From NCBI RefSeq assembly GCF_037176765.1, contig NC_090021.1:147493074-147557073 (forward strand): a DNA stretch of 64,000 nucleotides, read 5' to 3'. The translations under genes were made by a program, and so were the position numbers. The notes beneath the pieces were generated by a model. It was not told the DNA's origin. It did no database searches and saw only the letters and a program-made list of their open reading frames with translations. Shown one piece after another: positions 22,553 through 34,500 of the stretch. The stretch comes from Anolis sagrei (lineage: Eukaryota > Chordata > Lepidosauria > Squamata > Anolidae). Position 1 is the first letter of the stretch. Each line of letters starts with the position of its first letter.

Positions 22553-25500
22553 GTATGAGCACCAGAATATGTCAAGAACATCTGCCATGCATGGTCTGGT
22601 CAGGAAACCACAATTCCTAATGTTCTCTCTGAGATGTAATAGACTAGGTTGAGGAAATGTGTGCAGGAGTGCTCGACTCTTCTTTGGGAGAATAGTTATT
22701 AAAATGGGTGGATCCTGCAGAGTTCTCTCTCTCTTCCAGAAGCCATATCTAGTTACTTCATAGCTAGGTGATTCTGCAAAATTAGTTAAGCAGGAGATGC
22801 AGTTCTCAGCTTTCATGCCATTTAGGAGCCCTTGGTGGCACAATGGGTTAAACCCATGTGTTGGCAGGACTGCTCGACCAACGATGGCGGTTTGAATCTG
22901 GTGAGTGGGGTAAGCTCCCATCTGTCGAGCTCTAGCTTCTCATATGGGGACATGAGAGAAATCTCCCACAGGATGGTAAAAATCAACCATGTGGGTGTCC
23001 CCTGAGCAACATCCTTGCAGATGGCCAACTCTCTCACACCAGAAGTGATTTGCAGTTTCTCGAGTCACTTCTGACATGAAAAAAATGCCATTTAATGGCT
23101 TGCATAGAGAAACTGATCTTTCTCTGGCCCCCTTTTCGTTCCATTTTTTCTTTTTTTTAAAAAAAAGTTAACTCGTTTTATTACTTGTTGGGAAAGACAG
23201 TTGAGATAGAAATAAGTAAGTAATTTAATATGTGAATGGAAAAATAAAAGTATCAACATCCAGTAAGACAGAGGAGGTCTCAATTCTAACTCCTATCCTA
23301 AAATCATGCATGAACCATCTCTGACTTTTGAAATACATATTGAATTGGAGTTCATGTTAGTAACTCTAGGCCAGCGTTTCTCAACCTGGGGGTCGGGACC
23401 CCTGGGGGGGGGGTCACCAGTGGGTGTCAGAGGGGCCACCAAATGCCATCAGTATTTTTTGTTGGTCATGGGGGTTCTATTTGGGAAGCTTGGCCAAATT
23501 GTAAGATATCGTTGGTGGGGTTCAGAATGCTCTTTGATTGTAAGTGAACTATAAATCCCAGCAATTACAACTCCCAAATGTGAAGATCTGTTTTCCCCAA
23601 ACTCCACCAGTGTCCACATTTGCGCATGTTGAGGATTCATGCCTAGTTTGGTCCAGATCCATCATTGTTTGAGTCCACAGTGATCTCTGGATGCATGTGA
23701 ACTACAACTCCACCAAACCCTTCCAGTATTTTCTATTGGTTGTGGTAGTTCTATTTGCCAAGTTTGGTTCAATTTTATTATTGCTGAAGTTCTGAGTGTT
23801 ATTTGATTGTAGGTGAACTATAAATCCCAGCAACGACAACTCCCAAATGACAAAATCAATCCCCCCGCCCAACCCCACCAGTATTCAAATTTGGGCGTAT
23901 CGGATATTTGTGCCAAATTTGGTCCAGTGAATGAAAATACATTCTGCATATAAGATATTTACATTACAATTCATACAATTACAGTTATGAAGTAGCAACA
24001 AAAATAATTTTATGGTTGGGGGGGGGGGGTCACCACAACATGGGGTCGCAGCATTAGGAAGGTTGAGAAACACTGCTCTAGGCAATGTCAAAGGCAAAGA
24101 CTTTAGCAACCTTTGGCAATGTAATCAAATAATGAGTAAACATGAATTGTGTTTACTGCTCACGACTGATGAAAAGGCATAAATAAGAATTCAACTTCTT
24201 TTGTCCTTAGAAAGACCAAATTCTAAGTGCAATCTCTGAAGTCCAGAGGAACGCCATTGTTGACAAACACAATGAAATCAGGAGACAGGTGCAACCAACT
24301 GCTACCAATATGATGAAAATGGTAAGATGCAATTCAATGATGTTCTTCCTTGATATCATTGTAAGACATAGCTATGGCAAAGTTCTTCCCAAAACCTCCT
24401 GGAATATTATTATTAATTATCTTTGTTTACTGAAATGAATTTCAAGGCATTTTATGAGAATACTGCCACTGATCCTTGATTAGCATCGGATTGCCTGGCA
24501 GTGCCTGGAGCAATCTTTTGCTCCAGGCACTTTGAGAGGTGATTAGATGTCCTTCTTTGTTTCCTCTCTGTTGTTGTGCTGTTCTAATTTTAGAGTTAGA
24601 CTACACAGATAAGCCATTGAAATCCACAAGCATGTGGACAATTTCAACAGAAAGGAGGAAACCATGAAAATGAACAAAATCTGGCTACCAGTATTAAAAA
24701 AACTCTAAAATTAGAACAGCACAACAACAAAGAGGAAACAAACAAGGACATCTAATCACCTCTCAAGAAAAGATTGCTCCAGGCACTGCCAGGCAATCAA
24801 ATGCTAATCAAGGTGGTCAGTTGAAACATTCACACCTAGCTCCAGCAGACAAAAGTCCTTTGTCCCACCCTGGTCATTCCACAGATATATAAACCCCTTT
24901 TCCTAGTTCCAACAGACCTCACTATCTCTGAGGATGCTTGCCATAGATGTAGGCGAAACGTCAGGAGAAATTCCTCTAGAACATGGCCATATAGCCCCAA
25001 AAAAACCTACAACAACCCATTATTATTATTATTTGAAACACAACAAGATGAGTCCACAGCAGACACCCTGCTGGCTGTTGAATTGTCTCACATCGGACAC
25101 TTCCCAAGTGTCTAGGACTGCGTGATGTATCGACGAATAATGCGTGCAGATCCCAGTAAGGTGGCCTTTTGCAACTGCCAGATGGTAATCTTGTCAGCGC
25201 TTATTGTGTTTAAATGCAGGCCAAGGTCTTTAGGCACTGCACCCAGTGTGCCAATCACCACTGGGACCACCTTTACTGGCTTGTGCCAGAGTCTTTGCAG
25301 TTTGATCTTTAAATCCTCATATCGTGTCAGCTTTTCCTGTTGTTTCTCTGCAATCCTGCTGTCACCTGGGATTGCGACATCAACGATCCATATTTTGTTT
25401 TTTAACACGATTGCGAGGTCAGGAGTATTACGCTACAAAACTCTGTCTGTCTGAATTCGGAAGTCCCAGAGGAGTTTGGCGTGTTCATTCTCTGTAACTT

Positions 25501-28500
25501 TTTCCGACTTTGTCACAGGCAGTTCTTTGTCACAGGCAGATGGTATTTGTGACACAAGTTTCAATGAATCATCTGAGCAACAGTGTTATGCCTCTGCTTG
25601 TAGTCTGTCTGCACGATCTTCTTGCAGCAGCTGAGGATGTGATTATTATTACTATTAACTTCCCACAAATTGAACTTAGGTCTACATTTATGAACACAAG
25701 AGTAGTCTCACTATCCCCAAACAAAAATGTTCATTTAAACTGAGGACATTTGGCCATCTCCAACTCTGTTTAGGACTAGTTTTGCAGTTGTGTTTTGCTG
25801 GATAGGGAACCTCAAGCAGGCACAGTAGTTAGGGTTTGATTTTCTTTTCTAACACCTAGAACTCATGCCCCAACTCCTTATCATACATTATATAGACTCT
25901 GAATTCATTCTCTTTAGCCCCTTGCACACAGCTGCATAAAATCCACACTGAGCTGGGTTATATGGCAGTGTCGACTAAGATAACTGAGTTCAAAGCAGAA
26001 ACTATGGATTATCTGCATTGATATTCTGGGTTATATAGCTGTGTGGAGGGGCCCTTCATCTATCTGTACATCCCATCCATCTGCTGACTAGTGTGCATTT
26101 CAGTCTTGTTTTACAAAAATGTGATTATTCCTTCATTTGCTTTGCCAAGCTGTGGAACGAGAAAGCAGAAATGACTGCTAGAAGTTGGGCCAGTAAATGC
26201 AAACCAGAATCTAGTGCGAAAGAAGATCGAAGGGTGGATGGTAAGTAAAGGCAATTGATTTAAGGGTGTTGTGACACCATGGTGTTATAGCAATGCATAA
26301 CTCCACTTTTGTCTCAGCTTTACTGAAGAACATAATTGCTCTCTAGGCACTGTTGCATTGCTTACTTTACTTACTTAAGCGATCCCTCATTGGCTGAGTA
26401 GGATAGTCTTCCAGGATCAGTGTTCTGCTGGGTCCGTAGGTGACTGTGGAGCCCTAGTCTTGATCTGCATCTTCTCAGTAAGGGCATTGGTTTCCAGGTG
26501 GAAGGCGGTCTTGGTCGAGGTTGGCTTGATGCGCCTTCCTCTTGGCACATTTCTCTCTTTTGCCCTCCATTCGTGCCTCTTCAAATTCTGCAGCATTGCT
26601 GGTCACAGCTGACCTCCAGCTGGAGTGCTCAAGGGCCAGGGCTTCCCACTTCTCAGTGTCTATACCAGAGTTTTTAAGGTTGGCTTTGAGCCCATCTTTA
26701 AATCTCTTTTCCTGTCCACCAACATTCTATTTTCCGTTCTTGAGTTCGGAGTAGAGCAACTGCTTTGGGAGACGGTGGTCAGGCATCCGGACAACGTGGC
26801 CGGTCCAGTGGAGTTGATGGCGGAGGACCATCACTTCAATGCTGCTGGTCTTCGCTTCTTCCAGCACGCTGACATTTGTCCGCCTGCCTTCCCAAGTGAT
26901 TTGCAGGATTTTCCAGAGGCAGTGCTGATGGAATCGTTCCAGGAGTTGCATGTGATGTCTGTAGACAGTCCACGTTTCGCAGGCATATAGCAGGGCTGGG
27001 AGGACAATAGCTTTATAAACAAGACCTTGGTATCCCTATGGATGTCAGAAAATATTATCTTTCCACACTGGAAATGATATTATTTCATTTCTCCTGTTCA
27101 AATTGGTCCATCACTGAACAGTATCTAAACTAGTGGTTATGACTTATAAACTCCAATAAAGCTTAGGTCTTGGCTGTCTGATAGACTACAGACAGTCCCC
27201 GGGTTACAAACATCCAACTTACAAATGACCCATAGTTAAGACAGAGGTGAAACAACAGGAAGTGAGAGAAATCTGATTTTAAGAAGGGAAATTCATTCTT
27301 GGAAGAGTTATCATGGGGAAAATGTGTCCCAGCTGAAGTTTTATCTACAATCCATGTTTCCACAACAAGATTTTTTTTCAAAAATAAATAATCACAGGGA
27401 CAGAAAGTGAGGTGAAATCTTCTGAATAGAGAAAACAAACACTACAAAGGTGTTAACCCTCCCTATGCGATCCTAAGATAGATAGATCGAGAGAGAGATA
27501 TTGCTGGAGTTACACTTCAAAATGTACCTGTTCCAACTTATATACAAATTTAACTTAAAATAAACGTATAGAAACCATGTTGTTTGTAATTTGAGGACTG
27601 CCTGTGTATCTCCTTACACGAACCTGCTGGAATTGTAAAATTATTGAAAGACTTTCTCTCAGTACCACCATGACCACAGGTGAGAACGTAGGAGAAATCA
27701 GTCTGATTCCTTCCTTGCTTTGTGTGTTCTGGCAGGTAAAAGACTTTCTCATTTGTACAAACATATGGTTGCTATTCAGAAACACTTGAAATGACATGTC
27801 TATGCTGGATTGTTATTGCTCTTATTATGTTTTGAATAATTTTAAAGTATATATGTGTTAATATGGTAAATGGTAATTAATGATGTCCGTTGCTTTGAGT
27901 CCCATTTAAGAAAGAGGGAAGATGGAGTATTTCCTTGATTCTACACTTATTTCAATATCATCAACAAATAAGTCTTGATTTTAAGAAAAAAATAGAATAT
28001 TTTTTAGATTTTCAACAATGAGGAAAAAGAGAAAAATAAGGACACCTAAAATGCAGTTGTGATCATTTCAGCTTTGTAGTGCAATGTTTTTGACATTTTG
28101 ATGCGCAATGAGGTATCAAAATGATTGACACCACTCTGATGGCCGAAAGCGAGGAGGAGCTGAGGAGCCTTCTAATCAAGGTGAAAGAAGAAAGTGCAAA
28201 AGCCAGGTTGCAGCTAAACATAAAAAAACCAAGATTATGGCAACAAGAATGATTGACAACTGGGAAATAGAGGGAGAAAATGTGGAGGCCGTGACAGACT
28301 TTGTATTTCTAGGTGCAAAGATGACTGCAGATGCAGACTGTGGCCAGGAAATCAGAAGACGCTTACTTCTTGGGAGGAGAGCAATGTCCAGTCTCGATAA
28401 AATAGTAAAGAGTAGAGACATCAGACTGGCAACAAAGATCCGCCTAGTCAAAGCCATGGTATTCCCTGTAGTAACCTACGGATGTGAGAGCTGGATCTTA

Positions 28501-31500
28501 GGGAAGGCTGAGCGAAGGAAGATAGATGCTTTTGAACTGTGGTGTTGGAGGAAGGTTCTGAGAGTGCCTTGGACTGCGAGAAGATCCAACCAGTCCATCC
28601 TCCAGGAAATAGAGTCCGACTGCTCATTGGAGGGAAGGATACAAGAGACAAAGCTGAAGTACTTTGGCCACATCATGAGGTGACAGCAAAGCCTAGAGAA
28701 GGCAATTATGCTGGGGAAAGTGGAAGGTAAAAGGAAGAGGGGCCGACCAAGGGCAAGATGGATGGATGGCATCCTTGAAGTGACTGGACTGACCTTGAAG
28801 GAGCTGGGGTGGTGACAGCCGACAGGGAGCTCTGACATGGGCTGGTCCATGAGGTCACGAAGAGTCGGAGACGACTGAACGAATGAACAACAACAACAGG
28901 AACTCAACTTTCGAAAGATACAACTAAATATTCTTACAGTTAGTTTTTGCTGAGTGAGTTCCACTACAATAAAATAACAGTGGCACAACACTTGCAGTGT
29001 GCTACTTTATTCAACAATGGAATAGCAAAAGAAGGGTGGAACAATAACAGCCAAATTTAGATGAGGGTGATAAGATTTACCGTGAATCTAAAACACAGCC
29101 TATTTTTAGAGATGTTATATGGGAAAAAATGAGTCTCAAAAGCAAGTCATGCCAAACTGATCATTCGTGTGTGTGTGTGTGTGTGTATGTGTGTGTGTGT
29201 TTGGAATAACAAGCTTGGTAGATTAGGGGACTGCTATGGATCTAGTACATCTTAATTTATCAAAGCATTTCTAACAAATGGCAATTAAATCAAGATTCAA
29301 TGTCCCTTATGTTCTCTGCCAGCTTTATGACTGTATGATTTTAGTAAGGCTTTTGCCTGGATCATTATGATATTCTTACAGTCGATCTGGTTATTTATTT
29401 AATGTGTCAGCAGCAACCAGACATTTGTATTACATTTTTAACAAAAACAAACAAACAGACAGACAAAACAAAAAGAAGTCGGTCTGGTGAATTGCAGTCT
29501 ATAGTGGATTTATAAATCATTGATTTATAATGAGTTTTTGCCAATGGGATGCTCTTCATCTCAGATAGAAGTGACTAGTGTATCTCAGGATTCTGTCCTA
29601 GTAGTATTTAACATTTTTATGAATGTCTTAGATAAGGAGCACAATTCAAAATGCTGGTCTTGGCCTATAAAGCCCTATACGACTTCAGCCCAGCTTACTT
29701 GTCTGAACGTATCTCCATGTACGTTCCGCCTCGTAGTCTAAGATCTGCTGGGGAGGCCCTGCTCTCGGTCCCACCAGCTTCGCAAATACGGCTGGTGGGG
29801 ATGAGGGAAAGGGCCTTCTCGGTGGTGACCCCCTCCCCCCCCCCGACGCCTGTGGAATTCGCTACCCAGCTAAATTGGATCAGCGTTCTCCCTCCTTTCT
29901 TTCAGAAGAAAACTGAAAACCAGGCTTTTGGCTAATTGATATAACGGCACCTGAACAGTGAATTGGACCAGATAGTTGTTATAATGGAAATGCCTTTATG
30001 GTTGGATAACATTGTTTTAATGTATTATATTGTATGATTTTATTTTGCTTTTATAATTGTAATTATTGTGGCATTGAATCGTTGCCATTGTTAGCCGCTC
30101 TGAGTCCCCTTGCAGGGGTGAGAAGAGCGGGGTAGAAATGCTGTAAATAAAATAAATTATTAATAAATAAATACAAGGCATGTTTATCAAATTGCAGATG
30201 ACACAAAATGTGGGAGGGGTTAATAAATATCCTGGATGATAGATCAGAGTTCATAATTGCCATGAAAGATCAGAGAGCTAGGCCAAAATTAGCAAAATGT
30301 ATTTCAACAGGGATAAATGTACGATACTAAATGTAGGTACAAAAATTAAAATGTGCAAATATAGTGTAGGTGATGCCTTGCTTGAAAGCAGTATATATGA
30401 AAAAGATGTATGGGTCTTAGTAGATGACAACCATACTATACATTTCTTAGGCAATAATATAATATTACCTCTGTTACAGGAATCATATGTGGTGAGACTG
30501 TACTACAAACAAATCATGCCATGTTGTGGTCAGATGTAATTGAATCTTTCGCAAGTGAACAGACTTACTTCCAGTATGGCGTTGGGACAACTGACAAGGC
30601 ACACAATGTTTATAGTTATACTCAGGTAGGAAGAGAGACACTATTAATTTATGTTAAGTTACCTGTACATATTGAAATAATCTTCAATATACTCGTCTTT
30701 CTGATTGACATATAAGTAAGTCCCCAAAGGGATGCTTACTTGAAAGAATGTCAAGATGTGATTGGACCAATGCTACACTCATGGCTTCATTTTGAGAGCA
30801 AGATTGAGTTCAAAGTTTGAAACATTCTGGAGGCTTGGACACACTTCAAAAATTGTGACCAAACCCCAGAGCTGATTAATGGCTTCTCAGTTATAACACT
30901 AACCCACATCCTCTAAAGCAGTGGTTCTTAACCTGTGGGCCATGGGCTGCGAGGATGAAAATCTGGTCTGCAAGCCTCCTTCCTGTTTATTTTAATTTAT
31001 TTTATTTTCGCTCCTTTCATGCCGTCTGCCACTCCTTCCCCGTCACTGACCAGCCCTGACTCCTTGGATAGACCATATCAGCTCTAGATGGTCAAATATG
31101 GTTTTCTGTGGGCGAGCAGATAGCGACTACTGGATGGCATGTGTTCTGGTTGGCATGTGTTCAGAAACTAGAGCTGATGTGGTCTATCCAATGCAATTTT
31201 CTGAATCAGCACCCCAAATAACCAAACCGAAGCTAAAGTTGACCAAAAACCGATTTGTAACCCTTTTGGAACTAATGTTGGAGAGTGGTCCCTGGCCAAA
31301 GCGGTCCCTAGTCAAGTGGTCTCTGGTTAAAAAAAGATTGCAAACCACTGCTCTAAAGTCTTCTGCAACAATGTTGCAAGTCCCCCCTCGATTGTGAACT
31401 GGTACGATGTTCATTTTCCCTGTGGAAAACAAAACTTAAATCTACCTTCAGGGAGTTAAAAATGAAGGAATCAGAGACTCTTAGACCCATCTACAATGAT

Positions 31501-34500
31501 AGTATAATGTGGTTTCAAGACAACATGAAGCATTAATTACAACGTCACAGGAAAGTCCGAGTTAAGCCATAAACGTGCTGCAGGAGATCCAAGTATAGTC
31601 CAGATCTAGGATGAAATTGGCTCCACAAAATGTAGGCTGTATGGCAGGACAGCAAGGGGCCACTTGAACCCCTGAGAGCGGGAACCGATTATTTCTATTC
31701 ATAAATGTTATGTTCCCTTAAAAAAAAATCTCTATGCTTTCAGTTTGCTGATGTGCATCTCTGCAGAGACTTGGTTAAAAAAAACATGGACAGTGTTTGG
31801 AGGCCACGTTTCTCAATGTAATCACTGTCCTGGCCTCAACCTGGTTGCAGGCACGGCAATCTATTCACCTACACAGTGAAACCAAATTGATTCCAAGCTC
31901 CATTACAGTGTCAGTGTAGATAAAACTCAGTCCCCATCAATCTCCTCTCTAAAGGACAAGTGCAGTAGCTCCCAATATCCGTAGTAGGAAAGTGACATTA
32001 TTTTCCCCTGTCCCTCTTCAGGAACAGCATCTGCGAGGTTGTGTTCCCATTGGTTAGAATGGGACATAGTTCCAGTTTTTCTTTTACAAGAGATAGGGAG
32101 GAGCTGCAGGCATGTTGGACCTCATCGCATTGGTGAGAGGCAGTGGGGGGAATCGTCACACACTGTGGTGAATCTGTGGGACAACAGGGGGGAACCATTG
32201 CCCCACATTGTCCATTAAACCCTCATCCCACCAATGGAAGCATTGCTGACCAGCTTCCCCTATTGTTTTCTGTGGAACATGGGGAACTTCCCATGTTCCT
32301 AGGGAAGCCTCCTAGCATGCTGCCAGGATGTTTCCTCCATGACGCCCAGCCTGAAATTGCCTTACATTGTGTAATGTCATCTAGTTAACTCTCAGGAGGA
32401 AGCTTCCTGGCAATGTGCTAGGATGCTAATTTTCTGCTGTTTGATGAAGTCAACGATCATCTCCTTTCCCTCTTCAGGAACAGCATCTGTGAGGTTGTAT
32501 TCCCATTGGTCAGGATGGGACATAGCTCCAATTTGTACAACAGATAGGAAGGAGCTGCAGGGACCTCCTTCTTCCTTTTCCTGTGTATTTCTCTGTCTGT
32601 CAAAAGTTGAGTTTCTTTTGCTTTTAGCAAATGAAGGAGAAGGGGCAATGCTTCTCCCTGAGAGATCTGCACGCATTGACCTTGAACAAGAACAGTTTTT
32701 AGCCCTCTTCTTAGCCTGAGCATACCTACCTATTGCATCCATGTTTATCGGCATTTATATTCAAGTTTGGATACAAACACATGTAATGCATATAAAACAG
32801 TACTCAGACTGGCAGAAAAATCTTTGCAACACTTCTTATTTCTTAACAAATATTGTCATTCTTTTGTTATGTTATTATTACAATTTCTGTCCAAGTCAGA
32901 ACTGTCCAATTTATGGTGAATCCACCACTTGTACTTTGTCTTTCTGAATGAACCCCAATTTACCATGCACCCACTTTTTGTTCATAGATTATTTGGCATA
33001 ATTCAAACCAGGTTGGATGTTCACTTGCCTTCTGCCCCAAAAATGACGGCATGTTCGTATATGTTTGCCATTACTGTCCTGGGTAAGTATTGCTTTGACT
33101 GTTCCAAATATTTTTGCATACTCTCTCACTGACATTGCTCTCAGCATATAGGAATTCATTTTATCAGAGTGGAGAACTGTGTCAGTCTTTCCTCTGTTAT
33201 GTTCGTTTTTTCCATGAAGAGCCCCCCCCCCCCCCAAGAAATCTGAATGTCTTGATCCATTATGTAATCTTACTTGTTTCTTAAAAGTTGCACTCTAGTG
33301 AGATACATTATCACACTGTTCTGTAATTTCAGAGGAAACATAATAGAACAACTGAATACACCATACAAAGCAGGTCCACCATGTGCCGACTGTGATGGGA
33401 AATGTGAGGATAACCTCTGCAGTAAGTGATAGCATTTTTTAAATTTTCTATTTATTTATTACCTTTCACCCTAGTTCAGGGTATCTTATAACACTGTTGA
33501 TATGGTCAGTGGACTAAACAATAAATTTTGCTTTATAACAACTAAAAACAAATGTAACTAAAACTTCCGTCATACAAAGGTTACAAATGAAATTGTCAAA
33601 AATAAATAAATAAATAAATAAATAAATAAATCCAGTTAAACACATGAAGGGAAAAGGCATTAAAGGAAAATCCCATACTCCGCTGTTACACCAGCTCCAC
33701 TGGCTGCCAATTAGCTTCCGAGCACGATTCATATAGGTGTTAACCTATAAAGCCCTAAACGACTCCAGCCCTGTTTACCTCTCCGAACGTATTCTCCCCT
33801 ATGAACCATCAAGATTATTAAGATCATCTGGAGAGGCCCTGCTCTCGGTCCCACTGGCCTCGCAAGCGCGTCTGGTGGGGACGAGGGACAGGGCCTTCTC
33901 GGTGGTGGCCCCTCGACTCTGGAACTCTCTCCCACTGGAGATCAGAACTGCCTCGTCTATCCTGACATTTAGGAAACAGGTGAAGACTTGGTTATGGAGA
34001 CAGGCATTTGACGAGTGAGCCAACACCCTGAGATATGGATGGAGGATGATGAGCAACGATTTTAGTGTGACGACTGACCATTATAGTTATTGACTGTAAT
34101 TGCTGTTTTAATGTTTTACTATAATATGTATTATGATGTTTTATTGATTGTATGTGATATTATGGTTGGAAACCGGTCTGAGTCCCTCAAGAGAGGTGAG
34201 AAGGCCGGTATACAAAACTTTTAAATAAATAATAAATAAATACTTCATGAAAAGCCTGTTTCCCCTAAGCTGCTGAAACAACCAAAAGTCTTCACCTGCC
34301 TATAAAAACTAACAGAAGTTGTCCCAATCCATCCTCCCTGGAAAAGAAGTTCCAGGGAACAGCCACTATGAAGGTGGTGTCTTCCCAGAAGCAAGTTCAT
34401 GAGAGAATGTGATCCTTCAGATAACGTTAGGTATACAGACCATAACCAGAAAGATTTTCCTCTAAATAATCCTTCTCTTCTTCCTTCTGCAATGTCACAA

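Noticed and set aside
28476-28991. A 171-codon minus-strand open frame
   Set aside because: It is a shadow on the opposite strand of the BovB RT.
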